Assembly: GCF_003015145.1 (NCBI RefSeq)
Contig: NZ_CP027845.1
Coordinates: 620,001 to 684,000, forward strand
Origin: Candidatus Phycorickettsia trachydisci
Lineage (GTDB): Bacteria > Pseudomonadota > Alphaproteobacteria > Rickettsiales > Rickettsiaceae
DNA: 64,000 bases
Reading direction: 5' to 3'
The notes beneath the pieces were generated by a model that ran no database searches, had not been told where the DNA came from, and worked only from the letters and a program-made list of their open reading frames with translations. The position numbers were made by a program, and so were the translations under genes. Within the stretch, counting starts at the first letter, position 1. Each line of letters opens with the position of its first letter. Positions 8,930 to 20,592 of the stretch are shown piece after piece.

Positions 8930-10204
8930 CTACTCGTCTTTAGACTCTTCGTAATATTTTTCAGTATCTAGAGTTTTTTCGCTTGCATCTATCAATAATG
9001 TAATAGTTGCATCACCCGTAATGTTAATCACCGTACGCATCATATCTAATATCCTGTCTATCCCGAATAGGATAGCAATTCCATCAAGCGGAATATTTGC
9101 CGAAGATAAGACTAGCGGAGTCATGATTAAAGATGCGCTTGGTATCCCTGCTCCACCCATAGAACCTAAAGTAGCCGTTAAGATAATCACCATATAATCT
9201 TGGAATGTAAGGACCATCCCAAAACTTTGAGCAAAAAATATAGCTGTTATTCCAAGGTTAATAGCAAGACCATCCATATTAATAGATGTACCAAGTGGCA
9301 GCAAAAATGAAGTACTTGGCTCGGAAATACCTAGCTTTTCTCTACACACTTCCATGGTTTTACCTAAAGAAGCCTTACTACTACTAGTAGCAAACGCAAC
9401 GGCTTGGTATTCTAAGCTTTTTTTATAAAATGGCAACGGAGATAATTTGGCGATATATTTAATCATGAAGCCAAAAACGATGTACTGCAACACCATTGCA
9501 ATGGCTACCGCAAATATTAACTTAGATACCCCAATCAATGGATCTAAACCCTTTTCTCCAACCATTGTAGCAATAAGCGCACAAGCTGCATATGGAGAAA
9601 ATTCTACAACCATAGAGATCATTCTCATTAAAACTCTATTGCCCGCTATAAAAAAGTCTTTAACTTTTTTGATTTCTCTTTGTATTTTAGGATCCCTGCC
9701 TAATTTATTTATGGCAACACCTGTAAATATCGCAACAAATACAATTTGCAATACATTACCGTCTAACATTGCTTGAGTAAGGCTTGCTGGGACTATATCG
9801 CTTAAAAATTGAATAATACAAAACTTTTTATTTGATTCAATAGGACAGCTATTAGAGTCTATAATTACGGCAGGACCTTCTGTAACTAGGCTAACATTTT
9901 TACCTGGCTCAAAAATTATACCAGTTGCAAGGCCAAAAATTACAGCAAAAGTGGTTGTCACGAGGAACGCTACCACTGCTTTTATGCCAACTCTACCCAA
10001 AGACTCCGTGTCAGTTGCAGACGTAACACCCATAACTAATGAAAAAAACACTAAAGGTCCAACGACAACTTTTATTGCCTTCATGAAAACATCTCCTATA
10101 AACTGTAGTTTAACAGCATAACCAGGAAGATATAGACCTATTAATACCCCAAGTATAAGACCCAGGATTACTTTATGCCATAATTTCAATTTTTTTAATT
10201 TCAT
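8930..10204 (-). CDS. Dicarboxylate/amino acid:cation symporter (DAACS family)
   Basis: A polytopic inner-membrane carrier of the GltP/DctA type that takes up glutamate, aspartate or C4-dicarboxylates with H+ or Na+. The 424-residue length fits. Landmarks are the N-terminal KVILGLILGVLIG helix, the FFSLVMGVTS segment, hairpin 1 with ATSSSKASL, and the substrate-binding FLLPLGTSINMDG. Hairpin 1 has SLG where many members have TLP. These carriers feed TCA-linked metabolism in intracellular Rickettsiales, which fits sucAB being present nearby, but the substrate is not certain. It is transcribed alone, away from rsfS, from a 358-base intergenic region. Confidence 0.92.
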   Translation of the reverse strand: MKLKKLKLWHKVILGLILGVLIGLYLPGYAVKLQFIGDVFMKAIKVVVGPLVFFSLVMGVTSATDTESLGRVGIKAVVAFLVTTTFAVIFGLATGIIFEPGKNVSLVTEGPAVIIDSNSCPIESNKKFCIIQFLSDIVPASLTQAMLDGNVLQIVFVAIFTGVAINKLGRDPKIQREIKKVKDFFIAGNRVLMRMISMVVEFSPYAACALIATMVGEKGLDPLIGVSKLIFAVAIAMVLQYIVFGFMIKYIAKLSPLPFYKKSLEYQAVAFATSSSKASLGKTMEVCREKLGISEPSTSFLLPLGTSINMDGLAINLGITAIFFAQSFGMVLTFQDYMVIILTATLGSMGGAGIPSASLIMTPLVLSSANIPLDGIAILFGIDRILDMMRTVINITGDATITLLIDASEKTLDTEKYYEESKDE

Positions 10205-10401
10205 ACTCGCACCTAAAATTACAATCCTTAAAACTTTCTGCTATAGGTTAAAGATTTAGAATTAATTGAAATCATTGATTCCAAGATTTTTGTTCAAGAA
10301 TGCACTAAATTATCCTATTTAAATCAGGCATCTTCAAAGAAAAGAAAAATTATCTTTTAAAGTTATAAAGTTATTTTAACCTATAAGCAGCTCAAGTAGT
10401 T

Positions 10402-10430
10402 ATGGTAGCATAGTGTAACAAAAATGTAAA
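10402..10430 (-). promoter_or_regulatory. Candidate sigma-70 promoter of the symporter gene
   Basis: Minus strand: -35 TTTACA (10430-10425), 17-base spacer, extended -10 TGC then TACCAT (10407-10402). The start codon lies about 190 bases downstream, so a long untranslated leader is implied. Confidence 0.5.
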
Positions 10431-10440
10431 GTCAGGCCAC

Positions 10441-10454
10441 TGCCTTTCGAGGCA
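10441..10454. other. Small UUCG-loop hairpin
   Basis: TGCCT-TTCG-AGGCA, a five-base-pair stem closed by a stable tetraloop sequence. There is no T-run after it on either strand, so it is not a typical intrinsic terminator. It lies between the two opposed promoters. Confidence 0.4.
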
Positions 10455-10496
10455 AATAGAATTTTGAAATTAGGAAAGACGATCTTAATATTTAAG

Positions 10497-10525
10497 TTGA
10501 TATAACAAATTCATAATGGTATTAT
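10497..10525 (+). promoter_or_regulatory. Candidate sigma-70 promoter of rsfS
   Basis: -35 TTGATA (10497-10502), 17-base spacer, -10 TATTAT (10520-10525), about 38 bases before the rsfS start codon. This is close to the consensus on both hexamers and spacing. Confidence 0.6.
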
Positions 10526-10562
10526 ATAAAATATAAAAAACTAAAAATCTAAAAGAATTATT

Positions 10563-10886
10563 ATGGAAGAGATAAATTTGAAAGATTTTGTTTTGTCAAA
10601 GCTAGAAGAGAAAAAGGCAGAAGAAATTAAAATATTTGATACCAAGAACTTACACATCGCATCATATATAATTGTAGCCAACGGTAGATCGATTAAAAAC
10701 GTATCAGCCATGGCCGATTACATTTCATGCGAAATAAAAAAGAAATTAGGTCTTAATGTAGCTCTTGAAGGAGTAAACCATAGTAATTGGGTGGTGTTGG
10801 ACATACAATCCGTCATCCTACACATTTTTCATCCAGAAACAAGAGATTACTATAATATAGACGATATATTCACAAAAGCTGCATAA
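10563..10886 (+). CDS. rsfS: Ribosomal silencing factor RsfS (Iojap family)
   Basis: RsfS binds protein L14 of the 50S subunit and blocks joining to the 30S in poor growth conditions. The 107-residue length and the core are typical: KAEEIKIFDTKNL, SYIIVANGRS, then EGVNHSNWVVLD and the HIFHPETRDYYNI end, where the family has HxF.pe.R..Y.lE. No strong ribosome-binding site precedes the ATG. ubiA begins five bases after its stop, so the two are likely co-transcribed. Confidence 0.93.
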   Translation: MEEINLKDFVLSKLEEKKAEEIKIFDTKNLHIASYIIVANGRSIKNVSAMADYISCEIKKKLGLNVALEGVNHSNWVVLDIQSVILHIFHPETRDYYNIDDIFTKAA

Positions 10887-10891
10887 TAAGC

Positions 10892-11764
10892 ATGCTCTCT
10901 CAGCACAAAGGTTTATCTAAACACAACATCTGGACACTTTTAAGATTAGATAAGCCCACAGGCTTTTTACTACTTTTCTTTCCTTGTCTGTATTCAATAA
11001 TATTATTCTACTCAACACCTTTAGACTTAGTCTATTACATCATCTTTTATTTTACAGGGAGTGTAATAATGCGAGGAGCCGGATGTATCATTAATGATAT
11101 CTTAGACCGCGATCTAGACATCAAAGTAGCAAGAACAGCATCAAGACCCATTGCAAGTGGAGCAGTTTCAGTCAACCAAGCATTGGGATTATTGTCAATA
11201 TTACTACTAACAGGCTTATTCTTACTTACTCGCCTCAATACTTATGCCATTCATATAGGCTTATTGTCTTTTGTCGGTGTATGCCTATACCCTTTAGCTA
11301 AAAGATATAGCTATTTTCCTCAAGTGGTTTTAGCTTGTATATTTAACATTGGCTCAATTATAGCTGCGGCAAACTTTTTAGAATATATTCCTATTGAAGC
11401 TTTCCTAATTTATATAGGATGTATTTTTTGGACCATTGGTTATGATACCGTATATGGATTCATGGATATCAATGATGATAAAAAAATAGGAATTAAATCT
11501 CTTTCCATAAAGCTGGAAGATCAAAATTTTAAATTATATCTCACTTTTTTCTATAGCTTATTTGTACTCTGTTTATTTATCTCTTGTATCGCAATAACTC
11601 AAAATTATGCAAGCTATCTATTCTTAATTGTATGGGGTATGCTTATAAATGAAGTTTTTGAGCTTGATGTATTTGTAGTTTCAAAATGTCAGACTCACTT
11701 TAATAAAGCACCTCAAATAGGAATGATTAGTGCCTTTGTTATGCTGCTAAGCCGCATTTTATAA
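10892..11764 (+). CDS. ubiA: 4-hydroxybenzoate polyprenyltransferase UbiA
   Basis: Attaches the polyprenyl chain to 4-hydroxybenzoate in ubiquinone synthesis, in the inner membrane. Both Asp-rich motifs of the family are present: NDILDRDLD near residues 65-73 and [13 protein letters not shown] near 184-196. The 290 residues contain about eight hydrophobic helices, as expected. The [14 protein letters not shown] segment near the N-terminus is also typical. Its 3' end overlaps the convergent ABC ATPase gene by six bases. No other ubiquinone gene is in the window. Confidence 0.93.
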   Translation: MLSQHKGLSKHNIWTLLRLDKPTGFLLLFFPCLYSIILFYSTPLDLVYYIIFYFTGSVIMRGAGCIINDILDRDLDIKVARTASRPIASGAVSVNQALGLLSILLLTGLFLLTRLNTYAIHIGLLSFVGVCLYPLAKRYSYFPQVVLACIFNIGSIIAAANFLEYIPIEAFLIYIGCIFWTIGYDTVYGFMDINDDKKIGIKSLSIKLEDQNFKLYLTFFYSLFVLCLFISCIAITQNYASYLFLIVWGMLINEVFELDVFVVSKCQTHFNKAPQIGMISAFVMLLSRIL

Positions 11765-12985
11765 ATAATACTGCTGACTACGGTCATCGTAAAAGAAAAG
11801 CTCTATATGTCTCCCCCAACCCGTTACAGCCTTGAGTGTATCAATAGCTTCTTCTTTGGATAGACGATCTTCTAATAAGCTTAAAAACCTAGACTTAGGA
11901 GCTCTGCGTAGTGGACGAGCTTTTAAAGTTTCATAAACATAAGACATGATTGGCAGATTACGTATAAGATGTTCTGAAAACAACTTTTTTTTCTGTGTTT
12001 TAGTGGACTCAAGCAAAATCTGACCTGCCGGTAATAAAGAAACTGTATTATCTTTAGTCTTAACAAATTTAATAAGTTCCAAGAAATCAATCACATACAG
12101 TAGCTTAGATGCGTTGACTTTAGACTGTTTTTCCAAAGAGCTTAAAGTAAGTATATTGGAACTATCTTTAATGATTTTTAACAAACCATAAAAGGCGTTA
12201 ACTGGAAAAAGAGGTACAGGGTAGTATATATCACTTACTTTAGAAGTCTTATTATCCGAAATAAAATGCCCATATAACTTCTCCACTAAAGCAATAAACT
12301 CTGGATCTTTTGGATCACGAGGTCGTGGTAAATTTACCTTTGTCTCAAGAACTATTCGACCTGGTTTAGAGGATAATATGACAATTTTATCCGCCAACAT
12401 AACGGCTTCTTCGATATTGTGAGTGACTAGCATAATTGATTCAAGCTCAACTTTTTGACCAATCCATAAGTCCATCAGATCGTTCTTTAACGTATTTGCC
12501 GTCAGGACATCTAAAGCAGAAAAAGGCTCATCCATTAACATTATTTGAGGCTTTGCAGCTAATGCTCTTGCTATACCAACGCGCTGCTTCATACCTCCAG
12601 ATAATTCACGAGGGTAAGCTGCTTGATAACCATCAAGACCAACTAAACCAATGATGTTTTTAGTGCGTTCTTTTATTTCCTGTTCTGGAATATTCTGAGC
12701 TTCGAGTACTGCTTCTATATTTTCACTTATATTAAGCCATGGTAATAGAGCGAAATTTTGAAAAACCATCGAAATTTTCTCTTTTTTCAGCTTATCGTAA
12801 TATTTTATTTCACCTTCTGAAGGTTCAAGTAATTTTGAGATAAGCTTTAATATTGTTGATTTACCAGAACCAGATTTACCAATTAATGCAACAATCTCTC
12901 CTCCTTCAACATTTAAATTAATGTCCTGTATAATGTATTGATCATTATACTTTAAACTAACTGAAGAAAAATCTAATAAGGACAT
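11759..12985 (-). CDS. ABC importer ATPase, NitT/TauT-like, with AAA-associated C-terminal domain
   Basis: Residues 1 to about 245 form a nucleotide-binding domain: Walker [11 protein letters not shown]-loop [11 protein letters not shown], signature LSGGMKQR, Walker [11 protein letters not shown] and H-loop VTHN. The ATPase resembles those of nitrate/sulfonate/taurine importers. The remaining 160 residues look like the AAA-associated C-terminal domain found on a subset of these ATPases. The start codon overlaps the stop of the permease gene by one base (TAATG), so translation is coupled. No substrate-binding protein gene is adjacent, so the substrate is unknown. The 3' end overlaps convergent ubiA by six bases. 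Confidence 0.9.
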   Translation of the reverse strand: MSLLDFSSVSLKYNDQYIIQDINLNVEGGEIVALIGKSGSGKSTILKLISKLLEPSEGEIKYYDKLKKEKISMVFQNFALLPWLNISENIEAVLEAQNIPEQEIKERTKNIIGLVGLDGYQAAYPRELSGGMKQRVGIARALAAKPQIMLMDEPFSALDVLTANTLKNDLMDLWIGQKVELESIMLVTHNIEEAVMLADKIVILSSKPGRIVLETKVNLPRPRDPKDPEFIALVEKLYGHFISDNKTSKVSDIYYPVPLFPVNAFYGLLKIIKDSSNILTLSSLEKQSKVNASKLLYVIDFLELIKFVKTKDNTVSLLPAGQILLESTKTQKKKLFSEHLIRNLPIMSYVYETLKARPLRRAPKSRFLSLLEDRLSKEEAIDTLKAVTGWGRHIELFFYDDRSQQYYL

Positions 12986-14715
12986 TATGAAACATAGCTA
13001 TATTTTTTGTTGACGTACACGTACGCTTTTTGCCAGAACAACTTATTTAGTAGCACGATTGTGAAGGACATTATTGATATTCCTAAAGTAATCTTTGAAA
13101 AATCATTTTGCTGTGTGGCTATTGCAATATAACTACCAATGCCGTGAGCATGGATACCTTTACCTCCCCATGTTATTATTTCAGCGATGATGCTTGCATT
13201 CCAAGCACCTCCTATCATTGTAATCAGACCAGTAACGTAATACGGCATAATTGCAGGAATTAGGACCTTTTTGTACTTAAGTAATCCTTTAATATTAAAT
13301 TGTTGAGCTACCTGTAAAAAGTCATATGGTATTTGAGACGCTCCTGAAATGATATTAAATAGGAGGTACCAAGCAGAGCCTACTATAAGCAATGGACTAA
13401 GCCAAATATCAGGATTAGCATTATGGCGATTAATGTAGATATATGCTAAAGGAAAGAATAAGTTAGCTGGCATAGATGCTAACATTTGTACCACTGGCTG
13501 TGCTAAGCTACATAAAATAGGACGTGTACCTATATAAATGCCTAAAGGAACAAAAATAAGTGAAATTAGAGCTGAAAGAATTATTATCCTTAAGAAAGTT
13601 ATTAGAGTCAGCATAAATACCACTGATACGTCATACATGCTTACTCTTTCATATAGGAAAGATAAAATATAACTTATAGATATGTAACATATAAAACAGG
13701 CTATTAGAACCCAAAAAAATTCCTTGATTTGGGGATATTGCATAACCTTAATATGACTATTATTGTTAACGCCTATTGGTATCTTGAGAAATAATCTAGT
13801 AAATTTACGCCAAAAATTTATAACATATTCACACAAATTACTACCCGTTAAGAGGGTGTATAACCAATGTGTTTGTTTAGAGCTATTCTCTGTGCTGTAA
13901 CAAAATTTGTTAGACCATACCAATAATGTTTGAAATACCATTTGATCAAATAAGAATATTATACTTATCATTGCAACAATAGATGCCATAATCGCATGTA
14001 TATCCTTTTGATCAAGGGCAAGAGCTATGTATGAACCTATACCTGGCAAGCTGACTTCCATACCGTTATAGCTAATACATTCTGCAGCAACAATAAAGAA
14101 CCAAGCACCAGACATCGAAAGCATGCAGTTCCAAATAATACCGGGTATTGCAAAAGGAAATTTAACAGACCAAAACGTTCTCCAACCGCTGAAATTATAA
14201 ATAGCTGCTACCTCCAATAAGTCTGAAGGTATATTTTTGAATGATTGATATATAGCAAAAGTAATATTCCATGCCTGTGAAGTAAAAATCGCAAAAATTG
14301 CTACCATCTCAAAACCTAAGCTTGAGCCTGGGGCAAGAGCTATAAATCCCGCCGTGGTAAATGATATGTAACCTAATATTGGTACGGATTGTAAAACGTC
14401 TAATATAGGCATCATGATTTGTTCTGCTCGCTTATTTGAAGCTGCTATACTTGCGTAACAGATACTAAAAACTAAAGAAATAAATATACCTATAATCATT
14501 CTAAAAATCGTACGCATGCCATAAAAAATCAAATTAGTCCATTCAAGATTAATTTCATCTGGATGTATCTTACTAATGGGAATATGAAGCATTTTACCAT
14601 TCCAGCTAAAGAATGCTAAACTTGCTATAACTAAAACAATAGCTGTTAAGTTAGCTAAAAAACCGTATTGTCTGCTTTTAGAGTTGTTAATAAATTGAGA
14701 TAAATAATGTGACAT
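12985..14715 (-). CDS. ABC importer permease with two fused transport domains, 576 aa
   Basis: The protein contains two consecutive binding-protein-dependent transport domains, one in each half, each with about five or six membrane helices. Each half holds the EAA-type cytoplasmic loop typical of NitT/TauT permeases: [28 protein letters not shown]-like in the first and [27 protein letters not shown]-like in the second (split here for length only; near residues 167-195 and 455-485). A fused permease could pair with two copies of the downstream ATPase. It starts four bases after sucB and overlaps the ATPase gene by one base, placing an importer in the sucAB message. The substrate is unknown. 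Confidence 0.88.
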   Translation of the reverse strand: MSHYLSQFINNSKSRQYGFLANLTAIVLVIASLAFFSWNGKMLHIPISKIHPDEINLEWTNLIFYGMRTIFRMIIGIFISLVFSICYASIAASNKRAEQIMMPILDVLQSVPILGYISFTTAGFIALAPGSSLGFEMVAIFAIFTSQAWNITFAIYQSFKNIPSDLLEVAAIYNFSGWRTFWSVKFPFAIPGIIWNCMLSMSGAWFFIVAAECISYNGMEVSLPGIGSYIALALDQKDIHAIMASIVAMISIIFLFDQMVFQTLLVWSNKFCYSTENSSKQTHWLYTLLTGSNLCEYVINFWRKFTRLFLKIPIGVNNNSHIKVMQYPQIKEFFWVLIACFICYISISYILSFLYERVSMYDVSVVFMLTLITFLRIIILSALISLIFVPLGIYIGTRPILCSLAQPVVQMLASMPANLFFPLAYIYINRHNANPDIWLSPLLIVGSAWYLLFNIISGASQIPYDFLQVAQQFNIKGLLKYKKVLIPAIMPYYVTGLITMIGGAWNASIIAEIITWGGKGIHAHGIGSYIAIATQQNDFSKITLGISIMSFTIVLLNKLFWQKAYVYVNKKYSYVS

Positions 14716-14719
14716 CAGG

Positions 14720-15865
14720 TTATAGATCTAATAATAGCTTTTCAGGCTCTTCTAAAAATTCCTTTATCTTAACCAAAAATGTCACCGCCTCTTTTCCATC
14801 AATTAAACGATGATCGTAAGAAAGCGCTAGGTACATCATTGGCCTTATTTTAATCTCTTTACCAATCACCATTGGTCTTTCTTGAATCTTATGCATTCCT
14901 AATATAGCCGATTGAGGAGGATTGATAATTGGAGTCGATAATAGCGAACCATAAACTCCACCATTTGAGATAGTGAATGTACCCCCAGATAAGTCTTTCA
15001 TTTCAATCTTATTTTCACGTGCCTTTACGGACAAGGCACCAATTGTCATCTCTATTTCTGCAAAACTTAAATTTTGTGCATTACGCAATACTGGAACTAC
15101 TAAACCTTGCTCAGTTCCAACAGCAACCCCAATATGACAATTATTGTTATACACAATATAGTCACCATCAATCTGAGCATTAACAATAGGCGTTAATTCA
15201 AGGCTAGCAACTGCTGCTTTGACAAAGAAAGACATAAAGCCAAGTTTAGTTTTATACCTTTTTTCAAAATCATCCTTATGCTTTTGACGCAACTCCATAA
15301 TTGCAGACATATCCACCTCATTAAATGTCGTAAGAATTGCTGCGGTATTTTGTGAATCTTTAAGTCTTTGAGCAATCGTTTTACGCAAACGAGACATTTT
15401 CACTTTATTTACATCTTCAGTACTAGTTTGCACAGGTTCTTGTATAGGTACTTTAATACCCAATACATCAGACTTCATTATCATTCCTCCCTTACCGCTG
15501 CCTTGGATATTGTCTAAAGGAATATTTTCATCATTTGCAATTTTTTTTGCAGCAGGTGAAACTTTAATTTCAGTTGGCTGAGGTACATCTATTTTAGGAG
15601 CCGCGATAGGAGCTTGTACTTGAACCGAGCCACCTTCATTTATTACCCCTACGACCTGACCTATTTGCACGGTTTGATCTGCTTGGACCAAAATTGACTC
15701 TAATATACCTTTCGCCTGAGCCCTGACTTCCATGGTCACTTTTTCCGTTTCTATTTCTAACAGTAAATCGTCAAGACTCACTTGATCCCCTTGCTTTCTA
15801 TGCCACTTCAATAGAGTCGCTTGAGTGATAGATTCTCCAAGTGACGGTATTTTAATTTCATACAT
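14720..15865 (-). CDS. sucB: 2-oxoglutarate dehydrogenase E2, dihydrolipoyl succinyltransferase
   Basis: E2 core of the 2-oxoglutarate dehydrogenase complex; transfers the succinyl group to CoA. Domains in order: a lipoyl domain at about residues 1-75, with the lipoylated Lys in ETEKVTM; a peripheral-subunit-binding domain at about 103-140 ([13 protein letters not shown], then GSGKGGMI); and the catalytic acyltransferase domain at about 155-381, with the active-site [13 protein letters not shown]. It follows sucA with a two-base gap and precedes an ABC permease by four bases. The lipoamide dehydrogenase (E3) is not in this window. Confidence 0.97.
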   Translation of the reverse strand: MYEIKIPSLGESITQATLLKWHRKQGDQVSLDDLLLEIETEKVTMEVRAQAKGILESILVQADQTVQIGQVVGVINEGGSVQVQAPIAAPKIDVPQPTEIKVSPAAKKIANDENIPLDNIQGSGKGGMIMKSDVLGIKVPIQEPVQTSTEDVNKVKMSRLRKTIAQRLKDSQNTAAILTTFNEVDMSAIMELRQKHKDDFEKRYKTKLGFMSFFVKAAVASLELTPIVNAQIDGDYIVYNNNCHIGVAVGTEQGLVVPVLRNAQNLSFAEIEMTIGALSVKARENKIEMKDLSGGTFTISNGGVYGSLLSTPIINPPQSAILGMHKIQERPMVIGKEIKIRPMMYLALSYDHRLIDGKEAVTFLVKIKEFLEEPEKLLLDL

Positions 15866-15867
15866 GA

Positions 15868-18555
15868 TTAACTCCCTAAAGCCTGTTTTATTAATAATTC
15901 TTGTTCTTGCTTATGCCAACTTGCATATCCGCAAGCAGGCGAAGCAGATGGTGGGCGACATACATATCTTATTTGTTTAGTAGGCAAAATTTCTAACATC
16001 TTTGGATATAAAAAGTGATACGCCCCCATATTTTGCGGCTCTTCCTGACACAATACAATCTCAGTAGCATCCGCATATTTTTTCACCACCTCTACAATCT
16101 CATATTCTGGGAAAGGATAATACTGTTCTATGCGCACAATTGCGATATTTGTGATAGAGTGTTGCACGCGGTACTCTATTAAGTCGTAATAAACCTTACC
16201 ACTACAAAAAACTATCTTATTCGCAATCTCTACCGTATCATCAATGATTTTTGTAAAACTTGTATTTTCACTAAGCTCCTTTAAGTTAGAGGTTGAAAGT
16301 CTATGACGTAGCAATGATTTTGGTGTAAAAATGATTAAAGGTCGTTTAGCTTGCTGCAGACATTGTCTTCTTAAGAGATGAAAATAAGATGCAGGGGTTG
16401 AGCAAAGTGAAATTTGCACATTATTTTGCGCAGCTAGGGTCAAAAATTTCTCAATTCTAGCTGAGCTATGCTCTGGCCCCTGCCCTTCGAAACCATGAGG
16501 CAATAAAGTTACTAAAGAACTCTGTTGTTTCCATTTCGACAAGGCCGCTGAAATATATTGATCATAGATAATTTGGGCACCATTGGCAAAATCACCAAAT
16601 TGCGCTTCCCAAATAACCAAATCTTGTGGTTTAGCGATAGAATAACCGTACTCAAAGCCAGCTACTGCAAATTCTGATAAAAAGCTATTATATACTTCAA
16701 AATTTGCATTTGGTGATATGCTATTTAAAGGCACGTAATTACTTCTTGAATCAGTCTGGCTGTGAATCACACTATGTCTTTGGGAAAACGTACCTCGCAT
16801 CACATCTTGACCACTTAATCTCACATTTATCCCTTCTTGAATTAGCGAAGCAAAAGCTAAAGCTTCTGCAGTAGACCAATCTATTACCTCTTCTTCCACA
16901 ATGCTTTTAAGTTTTTGTTCAAATAATTTGATTAATTTTGGATGTATCGCAAAACCTTCTGGATAATTATAAATCTTTTGGGCAAGCTCTTTTAAGATGT
17001 TAGCCTGCACGCCCGAAATAGGATTTACCAAATCTTCTTGAGGTAGTAGAGACACAACGGGCTTAGAAATTTTAGCAAAATCACTATCCAGCTTATCTTT
17101 CAGAGATTTTTTAGCATCTGTTACAAAATTTTCACCTATAATTTTTTGATCTATAAGAGTTTGGGCATAATTTTGAGAAATTGGAATTAAGTTTCTAATA
17201 ATACTATACATAGGGCCCTGAGTGTAACCAGGCTCGTCTCCTTCATTATGCCCTTGTTTTCGGTATCCAAATATATCGATGATTATATCTTTATTAAAAG
17301 TTTCTTTGTATTTAATGGCTAAATTTATCGCTTTATAGATTGCTTCTAAGTCGTGTCCATTGACATGCAGTATTGGAATTTGCGCGATTTTCCCGAACTC
17401 AGTTGGATATCTTGAAGCTCTGAGCTCATCTGTATCTGCTGTAAAGCCAATTTGGTTATTTACGATAATATGCAAAATACCTTTAGTTTTATAACCAGCC
17501 AACATCGTCATCGAAAGCGTTTCAGCTACGACCCCTTGACCACAAAATGCACCATCACCATGTATCGCAAGACCCGCCACATGCTTTGATCCCAGCTCAT
17601 ATTTATTTTTTGCATACATCACACCAGCCATAACTGGGTTTACGGATTCAAGGTGCGACGGATTATTTAATACGTGAACTTTACATAATTTATTTTTCTC
17701 ATCGCTATAACCTAAATGATATTTCACATCTGAACTATAAATATGATCTGATAAATTTCTATCCGGTTCATACGTAAACTCAGAAAAAACCTTATGATAA
17801 GGCTTATTAGCAATTTTTGTTAAAAGAGAGATGCGACCGCGATGTGACATACCGACTATTAGCTCCGTTATATCAGGGTTGTCAATGCAGTACTTAGCAA
17901 AAACTTCAGCTGCAACAATAACGCTCTCGGAACCTTCTATTGAAAATCTTTTAAAACCAGGAAATTTTGTATTAAGATACCCCTCAAAGAATTCAACCTC
18001 TAGTACCCCGCTAAGTAAATTTTGTTTTATCTCTTGCGATAACTCAATATTAGAAATATTTTCAAATTCTTTATATAACCAATTTTTCTCTGCCTGACTT
18101 TGGATATGTTCAAACTCAACGCCAATAGATCCAGCATAAGTTTTTTGTAATTTAGCAAATAATGCTGCAACGCCTATGATCTCAACACTAAAAGCATAAG
18201 AATTTATGTCGCAGTTTATTTTATCATCAAGTATATCAAAGTCTTGCAACCTTAACCCCAAATCTTCAGGAGCTTGTGGTTTATCTATGTTTAATGGGTC
18301 AAGCGCACAGAGATAATGCCCCTTTTGTCTATATGCATCTATGAGCCTCAGAGCCTTGTATTTAATGGAACTTGATGACTCTATAGTTTTAACAAAAACA
18401 TTTTCCTGAGGTTTTGCCTTAACAACTTGCCTAGGTTTGCCTTCGAGCAGATCAAAATATTCTTGCCATTCTTGAGGAATAGCTTTATTTGCAAGATATT
18501 CCTGATATAATTGTTCTAAGAATTCTGCGTTAGCAGCAAATAAAAAGTCCTTCAT
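15868..18555 (-). CDS. sucA: 2-oxoglutarate dehydrogenase E1
   Basis: Thiamine-diphosphate-dependent decarboxylase of the TCA cycle. At 895 residues it is slightly shorter than the E. coli enzyme (about 930). Landmarks are the N-terminal E2-interacting segment ([14 protein letters not shown]), the [11 protein letters not shown] motif near residue 240, the ThDP-binding [10 protein letters not shown] and VNNQIGFT stretches, and the transketolase-like C-terminal half ([26 protein letters not shown]). First gene of a likely operon sucA-sucB-permease-ATPase. It diverges from thrS across 120 bases. Confidence 0.97.
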   Translation of the reverse strand: MKDFLFAANAEFLEQLYQEYLANKAIPQEWQEYFDLLEGKPRQVVKAKPQENVFVKTIESSSSIKYKALRLIDAYRQKGHYLCALDPLNIDKPQAPEDLGLRLQDFDILDDKINCDINSYAFSVEIIGVAALFAKLQKTYAGSIGVEFEHIQSQAEKNWLYKEFENISNIELSQEIKQNLLSGVLEVEFFEGYLNTKFPGFKRFSIEGSESVIVAAEVFAKYCIDNPDITELIVGMSHRGRISLLTKIANKPYHKVFSEFTYEPDRNLSDHIYSSDVKYHLGYSDEKNKLCKVHVLNNPSHLESVNPVMAGVMYAKNKYELGSKHVAGLAIHGDGAFCGQGVVAETLSMTMLAGYKTKGILHIIVNNQIGFTADTDELRASRYPTEFGKIAQIPILHVNGHDLEAIYKAINLAIKYKETFNKDIIIDIFGYRKQGHNEGDEPGYTQGPMYSIIRNLIPISQNYAQTLIDQKIIGENFVTDAKKSLKDKLDSDFAKISKPVVSLLPQEDLVNPISGVQANILKELAQKIYNYPEGFAIHPKLIKLFEQKLKSIVEEEVIDWSTAEALAFASLIQEGINVRLSGQDVMRGTFSQRHSVIHSQTDSRSNYVPLNSISPNANFEVYNSFLSEFAVAGFEYGYSIAKPQDLVIWEAQFGDFANGAQIIYDQYISAALSKWKQQSSLVTLLPHGFEGQGPEHSSARIEKFLTLAAQNNVQISLCSTPASYFHLLRRQCLQQAKRPLIIFTPKSLLRHRLSTSNLKELSENTSFTKIIDDTVEIANKIVFCSGKVYYDLIEYRVQHSITNIAIVRIEQYYPFPEYEIVEVVKKYADATEIVLCQEEPQNMGAYHFLYPKMLEILPTKQIRYVCRPPSASPACGYASWHKQEQELLIKQALGS

Positions 18556-18576
18556 TATACTTGCCTTAATAGTACC

Positions 18577-18592
18577 TTTACATTATTGTAAA
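18577..18592. promoter_or_regulatory. Inverted repeat in the sucA/thrS divergent region
   Basis: TTTACA-TTAT-TGTAAA, perfect six-base arms around a four-base centre, 22 bases upstream of the sucA start codon. It could be an operator, but AT-rich DNA makes such repeats common by chance. Confidence 0.25.
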
Positions 18593-18675
18593 CGTGTTAG
18601 CGAGAAATTTTTAATGATTAGAGCTAAAAAACCTCACAAATATTATATTGTAGTAAAAAAATTAGTAAGAAATAA

Positions 18676-20589
18676 ATGAGTGATGAACTATTAACTAAAC
18701 TGCCTTCAAGTTCCAGCATAAATAAAGAGATATCAGCAGCATTATCGCACGATAAAAAACACCCAATTATTGCTATTGAAGTTCAAGGTCAGATATATGA
18801 TTTAGTAAAAGCATACGATTTGAAAAATGAGAAGATAAATTTTATTACTACAAAGGATACTGAAAAAGTCGAAGAAATTATACGTCATGATGCAGCACAC
18901 GTTTTGGCTGAAGCGGTAAAAAGCCTATTCCCAGATGTGCAAGTGACAATAGGACCTGTAATTGAAAATGGTTTTTATTATGACTTTTCAACTCCAAAGC
19001 CTTTTCATGAAAGCGACCTTGAGTTGATAGAAGCAAAAATGAAGGAGCTAATAGCTCAAGACAATCAGTTCGAAAGGATAATTTGGAGCAAAAAAAAGGC
19101 AATAGAACATTTTACCTCAATAGGTGAGCTATATAAGGTTGAGATTATTAAAAGCATTCCTGATGATCAGGAAATTAGCGTATATAAGCAAGGCGAATTT
19201 TTAGATTTATGCCGTGGGCCACATGGACTTTCAACCTCTTATCTCAAATATTTCAAGTTAACTAAACTTGCTGGTGCTTACTGGAGAGGAGATAGCAAAA
19301 ATGAAATGTTGCAGAGAGTTTACGGTACAGCGTGGCTAACACAAAAGCGCTTGGATGATTATCTATATTTCCTAGAAGAAGCAGCAAAACGCGACCATAG
19401 AAAAATTGGAAAAGATCTTCATCTATTTCATTTGCAAGATGATGCACCAGGAATGGTTTTTTGGCATGAAAAAGGTTATACAATTTGGCGCATTATAGAA
19501 AATTATATTAGAGATAAGATATCGCAGCATGGTTACCGTGAAGTGAAGACCCCAACACTGCTTGGCAGAAAATTATGGGAAGCTTCTGGTCATTGGGAAA
19601 AATTTGGACAAAACATGTTTACTTCAGAAGTAGAAAAAGAAGTACTAGCTCTCAAGCCAATGAACTGCCCCGCTCATGTACAAATCTTTAATCAAGGAAC
19701 TAAAAGCTATAGAGATTTGCCTTTGCGTATGGCTGAATTTGGTTCATGTCATAGGCATGAGCCTTCCGGATCTCTTCACGGAATTATGAGGGTAAGAGGC
19801 TTTACTCAAGATGATGCTCATATATTTTGTACAGAAGAGCAAGTGGCAGATGAGACTCTAAGCTTTTGTAATTTGCTTACAGAAGTATATAAAGATTTTG
19901 GTTTTGATAATGTTCGAATCAAATTTTCAGACCGACCAACTGTTAGAGCGGGCGATGATTCCGTATGGGATAAAGCTGAAGAAGCTTTAAAAAATGCAAT
20001 TGCGTTGACTGGTTTAAGTTACGACCTAAACCCAGGTGAAGGAGCATTTTATGGCCCAAAGCTGGAATTTGTATTAAAAGATGCAATGGGTAGAGATTGG
20101 CAGCTTGGTACTTTACAATTAGATTTTGTTTTACCAGAAAGGTTAGATGCAACCTATGTTTCACCAAGCGGACAAAAAGTTCGCCCAGTGATGTTGCATA
20201 GAGTAATTATTGGAACTTTTGAGCGTTTTATTGGGGTTTTGCTAGAGCATTATAATGGCTCCCTTCCCCTTTGGTTATCGCCTATTCAGGTATGTGTTGC
20301 AGGCGTAACAAACGAGGTTGATGATTATGCTAAATTTGTATATGATGAAATCTGTAAAGCAGGTATCAGGTGTAGCATAGATATATCACCTGACAAAATA
20401 GGTTATAAAATTCGCAATCTTTCAGGGCAAAAAATACCATTTATTGCTATTGTAGGAAAAGCGGAAGCTGAAGAAAAAGAAGTTTCTGTAAGAAAATTTG
20501 GAACACAAAATAACTCAAATCAAAAAATGGAATTAATGGAATTCATCAAGTATATCAAAAAAGAAAGTCAAAAAAGAGGCACTAACTAG
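18676..20589 (+). CDS. thrS: Threonyl-tRNA synthetase
   Basis: Charges tRNA-Thr and edits mischarged serine. The 637-residue protein has the TGS domain at about 1-60, the second additional (editing) domain with [12 protein letters not shown], the class II catalytic core with [10 protein letters not shown] (including the zinc-binding Cys), and an anticodon-binding C-terminal domain (from about residue 535). [17 protein letters not shown] forms class II motif 3. infC follows four bases after its stop, the common thrS-infC order. Confidence 0.97.
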   Translation: MSDELLTKLPSSSSINKEISAALSHDKKHPIIAIEVQGQIYDLVKAYDLKNEKINFITTKDTEKVEEIIRHDAAHVLAEAVKSLFPDVQVTIGPVIENGFYYDFSTPKPFHESDLELIEAKMKELIAQDNQFERIIWSKKKAIEHFTSIGELYKVEIIKSIPDDQEISVYKQGEFLDLCRGPHGLSTSYLKYFKLTKLAGAYWRGDSKNEMLQRVYGTAWLTQKRLDDYLYFLEEAAKRDHRKIGKDLHLFHLQDDAPGMVFWHEKGYTIWRIIENYIRDKISQHGYREVKTPTLLGRKLWEASGHWEKFGQNMFTSEVEKEVLALKPMNCPAHVQIFNQGTKSYRDLPLRMAEFGSCHRHEPSGSLHGIMRVRGFTQDDAHIFCTEEQVADETLSFCNLLTEVYKDFGFDNVRIKFSDRPTVRAGDDSVWDKAEEALKNAIALTGLSYDLNPGEGAFYGPKLEFVLKDAMGRDWQLGTLQLDFVLPERLDATYVSPSGQKVRPVMLHRVIIGTFERFIGVLLEHYNGSLPLWLSPIQVCVAGVTNEVDDYAKFVYDEICKAGIRCSIDISPDKIGYKIRNLSGQKIPFIAIVGKAEAEEKEVSVRKFGTQNNSNQKMELMEFIKYIKKESQKRGTN

Positions 20590-20592
20590 CCC

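Larger units (their letters stand above)
10205..10562. other. Divergent intergenic region between the symporter and rsfS
   Basis: No gene is visible in these 358 bases. The region holds opposed promoter candidates, one for the symporter (10402-10430, minus) and one for rsfS (10497-10525, plus), and a small perfect hairpin at 10441-10454 (TGCCT, TTCG loop, AGGCA). The symporter message would have a leader of roughly 190 bases. Confidence 0.6.
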
